From contig BDSL01000014.1 in assembly GCA_003116995.1 (NCBI GenBank), positions 1,302,001 through 1,366,000 on the forward strand: DNA of 64,000 nt, in the 5' to 3' direction. This DNA comes from Yamagishiella unicocca. Lineage: Eukaryota; Chlorophyta; Chlorophyceae; Chlamydomonadales; Volvocaceae. The notes under the pieces are model-generated. The model was not told the DNA's origin. It saw nothing but the letters and a program-made list of their open reading frames with translations, and searched no databases. The position numbers and the translations under genes were made by a program. The stretch's first letter is position 1. Every line of letters begins with the position of its first letter. Positions 35,395 through 46,200 of this stretch are shown here, piece by piece.

Positions 35395-37243
35395 GACGTA
35401 CGGGCTGTGTCGATGCTGGTGTGTCGACCGGCGGCGCGCGATCGGGTGGCCAACGGCAGTTGTTGGTCTGGTGCCAGCGAGCGTAGCTCAGCGAGTAGGT
35501 CGTCACAAGATTTGCGGCACAGGTGATGGATGTGTGAGCTGTGTTGAATTTTCAAAAGGGCAGAACTGCAGATGAGCAGGTGTGGTTTATTATCTTGCTC
35601 AAAAAGCCCTCGGACACCGTCATCAACCGCTTCCAATCTGCTGCACGACAAACGTGACGGCATTTCCACTGTTTTCCACCCACAACCTGTTGCCGCAGTT
35701 TGGCGGTCCAACAATTATGAAGCGCTGATTTTGAACATTAACATGCCCTCTACCTTGAGCAGCTACAGGGCTGGGTGGGTCATCGCTGGTCTTGGGAACT
35801 GTACAGGGCGGAATGATGGCCCAGATCAATTAGGCGGATTCATAACTCCGGCGCGACGAAGCAATTTGGAACCTTTCCAGGTTTGGAAGATGCTCTCAGC
35901 ACCACGCGCTGCATCTTTTTCGCCTTGACCCACGGGTCATGCGGACGGTCGCGATCGAAGTATTGACAAGTCAACCGATTTCGTGTTAAACGTTATGTAA
36001 ATGGCACCACTTATTAGAGGAAAGCACAATTGCATTTAGATTCGTTGATGTTTGCCGCCATAGCCAACGGATCACTTCGTTACCCCAGGAGTTCCGAACT
36101 TTTATGACTTCATTTTACAAAACCGCATCTCTCATGGCAACGTTAGTGCAAACGGAGGCATTCTGGACAGGTGTGACTTCATATTACAAAACCGCACCCA
36201 ACCGCACCTTCTCACAGCAAGGAGAGAACGGAGGCTCATCCCTGCTCATCCGCCGTACCCCATTTAGATAGGACCAGGGGAGACGGCATAACGCCTTGAC
36301 CTAGCAAATGTGCGCTCGCAGGCGACTGGTGTCCTACAGCTTTCACGGCAGGCACAAAAATACCCAGATTCTTAGACAGAAGTGTTGAGCTAGTCGATTT
36401 CAGACTGCCCGGCAAGCCGAGACTGATCAATAGTTCAGGCCGACTGCTTGACATATAGCTATAATAAGAAAAGTGCGCTGCGCGCTTGCACTGGCTCGCT
36501 ACGCGGGGAGTATATGCAAGCCTGCGATGCCGCGAGTCCCGCACTCCACCATTCGCATGACGAAGCTCAGCAGGCTCCCACCCATAACTGATGCCTATGA
36601 CATGCGAGGCACGCCACAAATCGTGCTACTGGAAAACACTGCGACCGGTGTTGTTGCCATCCCACAAACATGGCTTTCACACTACAGCGCCCTCAATTGC
36701 TGCACATATACCGTTAACGTTCGCCTGGCAAAGTGAACTTCTTACTGATTGCATGACCTACAACGGTAGGCCAAAATGGGATCGTGTGCGCCCAGCAACT
36801 TCAGTCAGCTTAAATTCCTCCATTAAAGCGGTTCATCCTCCATTAACGCAGTTCAATTTGGAGATTTTAATGGACATGCGACGCACATCCAGCCAACGCC
36901 GACGGCTATCTCACCACGAAGGTAATTTGACGAAGTTCAACCTCCACCTGCGTGAATAACGAATTCGGATCGCTTTCAGTAAGGCTTGCCATGTGGCATT
37001 GAGGATTGCAATTGCCCCTTCCTCTGTTGCTTCGCAAGCGACCCATATTGGCGCGCGCGTATTATCGGTCATCCGGTTTTGATCCAACGGTATCTTCCGC
37101 TAGCACCTATCGATGCGAGTAACGTGCGGAAATATACTTTGCGCAAATCAATACGACACCCCTGATCCCTTGCTACACAAATCGAAACCCTTAACTAGTA
37201 CCTCATTGTCATCTGACGTAGGTTGGGGGTCCAGGCCGCTCAC
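35395..37243. other. Intergenic, low GC; degenerate repeat near 36105-36230
   Basis: No gene recognised in 1.85 kb. Two related segments near 36105 and 36170 share ATGACTTCATTTTACAAAACC-like sequence (TGACTTCATATTACAAAACC in the second) followed by GGAGG. This region should include the caleosin promoter and the 3' end of the sequon-repeat gene. Confidence 0.5.
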
Positions 37244-38653
37244 TTAGGCATCGTAACGTGCCTCCATATCCTGGTTGAGCTCATCCTTGCCCAACAGGCC
37301 GCGACCACGGCCGGCATGGGGCTTTCCACCGGGGCTCCTAGGCGGGCGGTTAATGGATTCAGTGCCGTTGAAGCCGGGGCGGGTACCGTTGAAGTCGGGG
37401 CGTGGCTGCCCTCCCTTGCCCAGCAGGCCACGGCCACGACCACGGCCGCCGTCTTGGGGGCGGGTGGTGTTGGAAGGAGCGGTGCCATTGCAGTCAGGGC
37501 GGGTACCGTTGAAGTCGGGGCGGGTACCGTTGAACTCAGGGTGGGTACCGTTGAAGTCGGGGCGCAGCTGCCCTCCCTTGCCCAGCAGGCCACGGCCACG
37601 ACCACGGCCGCCGTCTTGGGGGCGGGTGGTGTTGGAAGGAGCGGTGCCATTGCAGTCAGGGCGGGTACCGTTGAAGTCGGGGCGGGTACCGTTGAACTCA
37701 GGGTGGGTACCGTTGAAGTCGGGGCGGGTACCGTTGAACTCAGGGTGGGTACCGTTGAAGTCGGGGCGCAGCTGCCCTCCCTTGCCCAGCAGGCCACGGC
37801 CACGACCACGGCCGCCGTCTTGGGGGCGGGTGGTGTTGGAAGGAGCGGTGCCATTGCAGTCAGGGCGGGTACCGTTGAAGTCAGGGTGGGTGCCGTTGAA
37901 GTCGGGGCGGGTACCGTTGAAGTCGGGGCGGGTACCGTTGAACTCAGGGTGGGTACCGTTGAAGTCGGGGCGCAGCTGCCCTCCCTTGCCCAGCAGGCCA
38001 CGGCCACGACCACGGCCGCCGTCTTGGGGGCGGGTGGTGTTGGAAGGAGCGGTGCCATTGCAGTCAGGGCGGGTACCGTTGAAGTCGGGGCGGGTACCGT
38101 TGAACTCAGGGTGGGTACCGTTGAAGTCGGGGCGGGTACCGTTGAACTCAGGGTGGGTACCGTTGAAGTCGGGGCGCAGCTGCCCTCCCTTGCCCAGCAG
38201 GCCACGGCCACGACCACGGCCGCCGTCTTGGGGGCGGGTGGTGTTGGAAGGAGCGGTGCCATTGCAGTCAGGGCGGGTACCGTTGAAGTCAGGGTGGGTG
38301 CCGTTGAAGTCGGGGCGGGTACCGTTGAAGTCGGGGCGGGTACCATTATTGTTGGATATGGTGCCATTGGGGAACTGCTTGGCCTTGCCGCCCGCCACGC
38401 CAGGTAGATCTCGTGCCCATGCCCCTGCAAGACGGCATGTGCGGGAGTTTTGAGAGGGTCCAGGTAAGCCATGTCCATATTTAGGGCCGGATTCAGACAT
38501 TATGCCAGAAATATATAGAGGAATTGCATTGATTCGACATCTCAGGCTAGCGGTACCAAAGCGTCGGACCAAATATTGCTCACCTTGGCTGAGCACGGCG
38601 ATGACAATCAGCGCGGCGACCGACACAGCCAATGAGGACCTTGCGACTGCCAT
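37244..38653 (-). CDS. Secreted Asn-Gly-Thr sequon-repeat protein
   Basis: Two exons, 38653-38584 and 38424-37244, join in phase to 416 residues. Exon 1 encodes a clear signal peptide (MAVARSSLAVSVAALIVIAV) and ends at a GTGAGC donor. The intron ends TTGCAG. The mature protein is nearly all repeats: 7-residue units NGTRPDF/NGTHPEF, each block closing with RPDCNGTAPSNTTRPQDGG, then RGRGRGLLGKGGQL. I count about 30 NGT and 5 NTT sequons, one Cys per block, and five full blocks plus a partial one. The C-terminus is LLGKDELNQDMEARYDA; KDEL there is internal, so not a retention signal. I recognise no family. A heavily N-glycosylated extracellular-matrix or vesicle protein is the simplest inference. 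The same DNA is open in other frames because of the repeats, but only this frame has the signal peptide and the phase-correct intron. Confidence 0.8.
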   Translation of the reverse strand: MAVARSSLAVSVAALIVIAVLSQGEQYLVRRFGTASLRCRINAIPLYISGIMSESGPKYGHGLPGPSQNSRTCRLAGAWARDLPGVAGGKAKQFPNGTISNNNGTRPDFNGTRPDFNGTHPDFNGTRPDCNGTAPSNTTRPQDGGRGRGRGLLGKGGQLRPDFNGTHPEFNGTRPDFNGTHPEFNGTRPDFNGTRPDCNGTAPSNTTRPQDGGRGRGRGLLGKGGQLRPDFNGTHPEFNGTRPDFNGTRPDFNGTHPDFNGTRPDCNGTAPSNTTRPQDGGRGRGRGLLGKGGQLRPDFNGTHPEFNGTRPDFNGTHPEFNGTRPDFNGTRPDCNGTAPSNTTRPQDGGRGRGRGLLGKGGQLRPDFNGTHPEFNGTRPDFNGTRPDCNGTAPSNTTRPQDGGRGRGRGLLGKGGQPRPDFNGTRPGFNGTESINRPPRSPGGKPHAGRGRGLLGKDELNQDMEARYDA

Positions 38654-40435
38654 TACGTAGTTTATCAGGGATTATTCCTAAAATAAATTGGATTTGAAAA
38701 TGGAGGCAGGAACAGGGGAAGGGGGCGCCGGGAGACCGAGTATCAGCGACGAACCGAGTGCCAGCCGACGCAAGGCGCAATCAACAAGCCACCTGGCTAC
38801 GCTCACCCCAAGAGAAGGCTCGAAATAATTTTATAAAATATCGTATGTGTTGTGAAGTTGATAATTATCTCAAGAACTCTGCACTCAGTGCTGGGGCGAT
38901 TTGCCGCAGGGGCCCGAACTCCAGGGCCTTTGGCTAACGTCTGTATTGATTATTCTGTATTGAGTACAGAAGTAATTTTTAAAATGACACGATTAGATAC
39001 GCTTATTTACCTAAATGCCTCAAGCTCAGGAGGTTAGTAATGTGGCACTACGGACGCAAGTCTGACCTGGTCTGACACGCTGGGAGACCAGCTTCTAAAA
39101 CGTAAGGTCTGGCGGCCTGCTCCCAATTTTACGTATGCGATGAACTTCAAATTATATCCCTAAAATAGTTGAGATTGCCTTGTAACATAGAGGATTGGCC
39201 ATGGACCCATCATGGGCCGCTTTCGTACGCGAGAAGCTGATCCGGCTGCTACGAAATACGTTGTGACATTAGCAATAAAGGAAAGCCCCTTGAAAATACC
39301 TTCCCTCACTTCTCCAACATGGAGAAGATTATGATAAGTGCTTCCTTAAAGTTAAGGGCGTGGCGTACTCAGCCCAGGCGTGCCCAGGTTGGCCCAGGTT
39401 GGCCCTAAGAACAAAATACGACGCAAAGTCGCACTGCATACGTTTGGGATAACTGTCACGTCCGTTTGCCATGATACCTAATAATAATGTGTTACAGTGT
39501 CCTCAAGCCCGGCATAGCCCGGGCGAACTTAGGTCAGGAAGAGGGGCCCGTGCCCGTGGCCGCACCATATGAGAGCCACGAGAGCCGGGACTGAACTCAG
39601 CAGACGCCCCGAAGGATACAGGATACCGGTAGCTGGAAAGGCACAAAGACGCCGGGCAAAACCAGGATAAGCGGGGGGACCCAGAACAGGACTCATCTTT
39701 TGTGCCCCGCTGCGACGGGGTAACAAAATTCGTAGATCCGGTCACTTGGCATGACCCGGCGGACTGCCCGTGACCATTAACCCTCATTGCTTAGCGGAAT
39801 AGTGAGGAGGTACCTGGCTACTTAGGCTACTACACGTGCGCGCCGGCCCTAAAGCAGCCACCGCTTCTGCTTGTTGCCGCTGCCAGTATTCGCGCGCGCA
39901 TAGCCCGGTTGTATGCACTGCGGAATTGGTTGGAAGCACCACAGACGAAATCTCGCCCCAAGCCATCCAGCTTGTCAGCACGTGTCTCGCAGCGACACTC
40001 AGCTGTAACACACGCGTTTCAGTGGGCCCTTACAAGTACAATGTCTTGGCGCCTTCCACACAAACCCGCGTAGGTTGCGTCAGTAATACCGCAATAGGAC
40101 ACGACAGAATCTAGCACGATTATTACCCTCCAGGAAACAAAGGCAGTGCTAATGCACCTTTCCAACGATTCCTGCCCTCGCCGCCCCGAGGAGCCTTCCG
40201 CGGACCGGCTCAACAACAACGCGATTTGCACCATGCCGGCAAGAAGGCCATTCGCCCGTATTCGAACTTATTTCATACCGCAGCGATGGCCGCCGTCAGC
40301 ACGAGCAGCAACGTTGCTAGAAAGTTGCCAGCAATGCGTAGCCCAGGTCCTCTAATGTTTTGTTCCACTGGGTGGCCGCGACACGGCTACATACATCTCC
40401 AGGACGCTATATACAAAGGGCATGCCTATATAGTC
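38654..40435. other. Intergenic, no gene seen
   Basis: Contains the presumed promoter of the sequon-repeat gene; a TATA-like TTTTATAAAAT lies near 38829-38839, about 180 bp before its ATG. Elsewhere I see only weak ORFs without domains. Confidence 0.4.
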
Positions 40436-40620
40436 AGGCATAGCCTAGTTGCCGAGAGGCAGCTGCACACTACATAGTCTAGTTGCCGAGATGCAGCGGG
40501 ACACTACATAGTCTAGTTGCCGAGAGGCAGCTGGACAGTATCTGACAGTATATAGCCTGGTTGCCGGGAGGCAGCGGGACACTACATAGTCTAGCTGCCG
40601 AGAGGCAGCGGAGCACCAGA
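40436..40620. repeat. 34-bp tandem repeat
   Basis: About five copies of TAGTCTAGTTGCCGAGAGGC followed by AGCNGGACACTACA. One unit carries an extra 12 bp around 40540-40555. Confidence 0.9.
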
Positions 40621-41639
40621 ACGACGCGGCTGCAGCACATCGGTCAGCCGCCCAGGCCGCCATGCAGCACATCGCGGCGCAAGGTACCGCGACACAGTTG
40701 TTATCAACACGCGTCGGAACAAAAACAACCGTCAACCAACCAAATCAATCAACGAGCCATGACGAGGGTCGGGGCTCACAGCACTGCGGAAAGAATGGCA
40801 CCAACAAACGGGACACGCATGGCCGACCTGGTACCCGTCACCCCAGCGAGGTAACCGCCAGCGAGGTAACCGCCAGGGCACCACCATGCCGCCGCTATCG
40901 CCTGGCGGTCAACTTGCCAAGTGCATCACCAGCAGGGTTATGCACGTAACGGCCGCAGGGGGGCAATTCAGCGCCCCGTCCGCTGGCGGGCCCCTCTAAG
41001 CTCCGGCCGGTCCAACACAACCACAAGCGCTCTTCCCCCGGGCAATGATGCCCCCGCACGACTCTCGCGGGGGTTTGAGCTCCCGACGCCGCGATGATTA
41101 CCTCGCCCTAGAGGACAGATTCAGCAAGAATCCACACTCACACCCGTCAGGTGCGGGCGTGAGTACGCCCGATGCGGTGCGCCACGCCTGCGCCCATTCG
41201 CGCGCGCTCCCGCACCCTGCGCGGGGTGGCACCTACTGACACAGCGCAGCAACGGCGGGAGACGCGCCCTCGTGCCTGAGCAGCAATTGCAACCGCAATT
41301 CAGTTTGGGAAGACCAAATAGCCACGATAACCCGTAGTAAGTAAGTAGAAAAATACGCGCTCTTTGGGCCAAGATGGGACGAAATGCACGTGTAAACTGG
41401 GCCTTGGAGGGGTTTGTATGGGGTTTGTCAGGTTTAGCAAGTACGGTAATCCATATCTTTTCCCCCAATCCCACAGACTCTGTATCCCGAATGTTGAGGA
41501 GTTGCGCTCGGGCTTTTATTGAGGCAGTCCTGGACACCAGCAGTGCCTCCCGCATTTGGGATGAAGCGCAACCACTCCGACACATCCATCCTCCCAAGTG
41601 TACGCTCCGAGCCGCTAGCCGGCACCGCACCGTCGGCTC
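40621..41639. other. Intergenic, no gene seen
   Basis: No supported exon. A small direct duplication of CAGCGAGGTAACCGC occurs near 40847-40880. Confidence 0.45.
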
Positions 41640-41818
41640 GCAGCCCCCCCTATCACGTGTTTTCCTCTCAACCCCCCATCACGTGTTTTCCTCTCAACCC
41701 CCCATCACGTGTTTCCCTGGCAACCCCCCATCACGTGTTTTCCTCGCAACCCCCCATCACGTGTTTTCCTCGCAACCCCCCATCACGTGTCTTCCTCGCA
41801 ACCCCCCATCACGTGAGC
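41640..41818. repeat. 26-bp array, each unit with a CACGTG box
   Basis: Seven copies of CATCACGTGTTTTCCTCGCA followed by ACCCCC. Every unit carries the palindromic G-box/E-box CACGTG. The array begins about 30 bp past the DUF2306-like stop. The TTTTCCTCGCAACCCC part resembles one end of intronic family A. Confidence 0.95.
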
Positions 41819-41850
41819 GCCGTTGCCGGCCCCGCCCCCGCGCCTTCCGG

Positions 41851-42857
41851 TCACTCCAGCTTACTGCCCTTATCAACCACGCCAGTAGCAGCCCGCGCTG
41901 CCGTAGCCACCGTCGCAGCAGCACCGCCCTCAGGCTTGCTTGCCCGCACCGCACCCGGCCCTCCCTGGCGCACGTACACCTCGGCTCCCCAGACGCATAC
42001 CACTATCGCCAACACCGCCACCTGCCCGAACATCTCGTGCCGCTGGTATTCGCTCCAAACCCACCCGAGTACACCGGCGCCTTGAGACAGGGTCATGATC
42101 ATCAGCCGCTGCACGATCACCCATCCCCCCGACGCCACGTGCCGCACTGCCCACCGGCTGTGCGCCAGGTAGCGCCCGCTGCGGGCGTGGATCAGCGCCA
42201 TGGCGGCGGTGAACACAAACCAAGCGGCCACCGGGACCAGGAAGGCTGTGTTCAGGGACAGCTTGCTGTGGCCGCTGCTGCGCTGGTAGGGCGGGGGCTT
42301 CACCAGCCCGTGGAATTCCATCAGCAGGTAGCCCACCGTGATGAGGACTGAGCACGCCAGCATGACGCGGCCGGACAGGCGGTGCACGAAGGGCGCCGTG
42401 GCTCGCAGCCGTGGCATCAGCTGCAGCGCGCCGCAGACGGACCACAACCCTGATGGCAGTAGGTGAGTGAGTTTGACATCGGTATACGGCGCGTACTTGG
42501 TCAGGATGTCGTATGGTGTGAGTAGGCTGGGATACAATGAGAGACGGGCCAGGAGCGCCTCGTGACCGGGCTGCCAGCCAGCCCTGAGGAACAGTATAGT
42601 GGAACGGTGATGAGCTGTGAGGAGGAGCTGTGAGGGGGGGTTGGTGGAGGGTTGGTGGGGGCGAGGATAGTGGCGCACGCAAGGACGTTCCGGCAGTGGA
42701 TAGCATGGAGTCACGACACTGTGCACAAGATTCTCGCTATGAACTTCTTAAACCCAACGCGCCTGTATGAGCCCGGAAAAATGAACACCCAGAATGCCAT
42801 GAACAGCAGGATAGGCACGGATACCGAGGCCAAGAGAGCATCCTTTCGGCTTTTCAT
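41851..42857 (-). CDS. DUF2306-like multi-spanning membrane protein
   Basis: Two exons: ATG 42857 to about 42754 (or 42763 with a GC donor), then 42583-41851, giving about 275-278 residues. Exon 1 encodes a membrane helix, LLASVSVPILLFMAFWVFIF. Exon 2 holds HLLPSGLWSVCGALQLMPRL, VHRLSGRVMLACSVLITVGY, then helices FLVPVAAWFVFTAAMALIH and VAVLAIVVCVWGAEVYV. The order His-x-Leu...GxLQ...PxLR...HRxxGR is the DUF2306 pattern, a family of predicted membrane proteins of unknown function. The exact donor of exon 1 is uncertain. The C-terminal tail after VRQGGPG is Ala-rich and cytosolic-looking. The gene is divergent from the SNF2 gene. Confidence 0.7.
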
Positions 42858-43246
42858 GCCAAATTGCTTAATATAACATTGATACCGCGTGAATGGCGAA
42901 GGTGAGGGGATTCAAAGTGGCAGATGCTATTAGCGACTTAATACATAACGCCCCGCGTAGGAAAGCGGGCCTAGCTCCTTCAAGATTCTCAGCTATTGGA
43001 TTGCTTAGCTTGGAATTCTCTTGCTGCAAAAGTGTTAGTGCCGTGCTGTGCCAATCATGCTGTGCAGTGCTTGCGCTGCTGGCAATACAGCGATCGCCAT
43101 CATCGCAACGCCGCACGCCACTGCGCACGGCTTAGTACATTTCATAGAACACAATTACCGGTATGTGCCTGCCTCACTGCACCGCATGGCGCGCGAAATG
43201 ACTTAATTAAGAGTTTGCCCCGCGAGAGGGGCCAGCGGCAACCTCG
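42858..43246. promoter_or_regulatory. Shared divergent promoter region
   Basis: 389 bp separates the start codons of the DUF2306-like gene (minus) and the SNF2 gene (plus). It must carry both promoters. No specific box can be assigned with confidence. Confidence 0.45.
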
Positions 43247-46200
43247 ATGGACTTTTTCAGCAAGCTCAGAAGCAGCGTACTGCAGTTGCAGCAGTGTGCG
43301 CTAGGGTTGGCACAGGATTTGGAAGGACACTCCGGCATCCTCAGTGCGCTCGAGGAGCTTGAGCAGATCGTGCTCACTAGGCCAGACCTGGTTCCGGACA
43401 TCTTACGTTTTGCTAAGAGACGACTAGCTGCTAAAGATGTCGGGGGGGGAGGTACCGGGGCAGCAGGCCCTGCGTCTGCGGCAGCTGGCGAGCCATGTGA
43501 CGAACAGCTGGACCGCGCTGAGCTGCTGGGACGCCATTCAACAAACGAGCTCGGTGTGGGGCAGCCGCCTCCTCTTCGTCAGGAGGTTAACCAGCCCGTT
43601 GGCGCGATCGACTCCGACGATGACAGCGACCCGGGGCCAGCCCTGTTCCAAGTGTTACGGGGCAACGCAAACGTTGTTCAGCCTCCGTTGCCGTCGGTAC
43701 CACGTAATCCTGTCGGTGGTGCATCGTTTGGGGCGGCTGGTCCAGCGAGCCGCGGTCCACAACACGGCGACGGTGCAGCAGGCAGCCCGTTGCCCACACG
43801 CCGTACCAGCGCCGACGTCAACATGGCGGATACGGATTTGGGTCTCATGGTGGAACCTGGCACTTGCGAGGAGCCTGCAGTGGTGGCCACGCCGGGGGAA
43901 CCTGAGGGATCCGCGGCGTGGGGCAGTCCAGCGGCGCTGGCCTTGCAAACCCCTGCCTCAAACGACGAGTTCGAGGATGCAGAGGAGGGGACCTTCAGCG
44001 ACGGATTGCTTCCGGTCGATCTGGACCTGCATCGCCTGGACCTAACGAAGAAGCCGCAATCCGAGCAGCCTCAGCAGCGCCTGTCAGTTCTGCCGCACCA
44101 GCAGCAAGGGCGGCAGGAGGTGGAGCAGGAGCAGCAGGCCGGGGCAGGGTCTGGCTTGTCGCACAGCGCCGCCGCTGGTGCGTCAATGGACCGGGCGGTG
44201 CCTCCCAAGCTTGCGCGGACCAGGAGGGGCCCGGAGAGCGGCGAGCGAGATGGGAGGGAGGATGTGGCGATGGAGGAGGCGGACGGCGGCGCTGCGTTGG
44301 AGCGCGAGGGGGGTGAACTGCAGCAGGACCCTGAGGCGGACGCTGAGGATGACGAACAGGACGAACAGAACGATGAGGACGAGGAGGAGGAGGATAAGGA
44401 GGAGGCAGGGGGTCACGACGAAACGTTGTGGTACTACCATGGTGAGCGGGGGGCAGACGTCGAGGATACACCAAGGTGCACAGCCACAAGCGGCTGGGGG
44501 CACCTGAGGTGCTGGATCTCCCCCGGATACCCAACTGCAGACTGACCGGCCGCCAGGTCTGTCTCAGCCTCAGCTGCAGGCCGTCCAGCCTGGGCCCTAT
44601 GTCGACACGAGGGGGCGGAGCTCTCACTGCTAGGCACCTTCAGTGCGCCGTGCCAATCCGAGCAAGGCCGTTCCCGAAGCCGTGCGCCTTGTCATGCGGG
44701 CCACCTACCTACCACCAAACATTATCCAGATTGCCGCAAGGTCCGCCTCTGTCGTACGCCCCGCCCTTGTCCGCTGCAGGGCACCCTGCGCGTGGGGTCA
44801 GCACCAACTGGCCGGGTGCGAGGCGGCGTGCCGACCTGGAGGAGTAAGTGCTGCGACGCGAACTTGACGCGGGGGGTGGGGGTGTTGGTCGGGAAGCAAC
44901 GGCACTGTGTTCCCAGTGGCAGCACCGTGGTGGGGTAAAAACCGGTGGGGGGTGCCGCCGGTGGCAGCGGAGCGCCGGATGCAGTACTCGGGCACATGGC
45001 CAAGCCGCGGCGCGGCAGGCTGCTGCGTCACGTAAGGGGCTGCGAGCTTCACACAACACTGCAGCGGCACGATGAGGCGTCTCCTGTTTCTGCTGGTGCA
45101 GGAGCAGCACAGTCGCGAGGCACCGCCTGGTGTTGGAACCCTAGGACTAAGCCGTGGCTGCGCTCCCCCTGCCATACAGCACTCACTTCCTTGTCGCGGG
45201 GACGGAGACCCGACCTTGCTGGGTTCCGCTGCAACACGACGAGGCACCGCGCCTGCACCCCCCAATCAGAGGCGCCTCTGTGGGGGGACAAGGCGGTCGC
45301 TGCACCTTTTCCCGCCAAGTAACCTCCGCACAGCCGCGTCGCAGAGGTTCCTGCTTGTGACCTCCCCCGCCCCGCCCTGCCCCGCCCTGCCCTATCGCCC
45401 CAGGTGGGAGAGCGAGTACCGCGCCCGTGTGCGCGTGCAGCAGGAGGACGGCAGGATCAAGTACGTGCTGGGCCACAAGAACACGCGAAGGTGGGTCAGA
45501 GAGGTCACCCCCGGACCAACACGGGGGGGGGACCAGTGCTACCCATAGTGGCGGGTGGCGGGGTCAGAGAGGTCACACGCGGAAGGACAGGGGACGGAGG
45601 ACGGAATTCCTCGAAGGCGGCATGGAGCTGGGCAGCCGGGCGGGCGGCAGGAGGAGCGGCTCCCCTTCACCTCTTCCTTCCCTCACGAGGTTCGCCCTGC
45701 CGTACGACCACGTGCCCCCCCGCGTCGTCGTACGTACACGTTTTTTTGTTTCCTGCGGCCGTACGGTCTGTGTTGCCGCTTCTTGCAAACACGGGCGGAA
45801 GCCAGGGACGCCAAACCATGTTGACCAGGCGGTTGCCCGCCCGTGCGACATCCGGCGCCGTCCTGCTGTCGTGCGATGGTGAACACGGGCCGGTGGTAGT
45901 CACGGGTGCAGGTCGGCCCTTGGACACGTACACACCTTCCGTCCGACGGGGCGGCCCTCCGAACCGTCCTGCTTTCCGTGGGTGTTGCGTCCTGACGCTG
46001 CGTCAACAACACGCTCACCTCCTGCGCTCACGGACGCGCAGGGAGCTGCTCAAGTTCTTCCTCCACAACACCAGCGCGCCGCTGTCAGCCGACGGGCCCG
46101 GCGGCGGTGCGGAAGACAAGGACGATGAGGCCGGCGGGGGTTTCTTCGTTGGCGTGGCTGGGGCGGGGCCGGGGGCGGGGGCGGGGGCGGGCCGCACCGC

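Noticed and set aside
37250..37285. KDEL ER-retention signal in the sequon protein
   Set aside because: KDEL is followed by 13 more residues before the stop, so it is not C-terminal.
38400..38430. Intron-retained 469-residue version of the sequon protein
   Set aside because: The segment between 38583 and 38425 has a good GTGAGC donor and TTGCAG acceptor, and removing it joins the signal peptide to the repeats in phase. Retention would only add unrelated residues.
37223..38453. Plus-strand and alternative minus-strand ORFs of about 390-410 codons
   Set aside because: They are shadows of the sequon-repeat gene. They lack a signal peptide in frame and have no splice support.
44460..45403. Extra SNF2 exon around 44640-44830
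   Set aside because: Open frames there have no conserved features and no exon with the required phase and clean splice sites could be fixed. Direct joining of 44430 to 45404 works without it, although the donor is weak.
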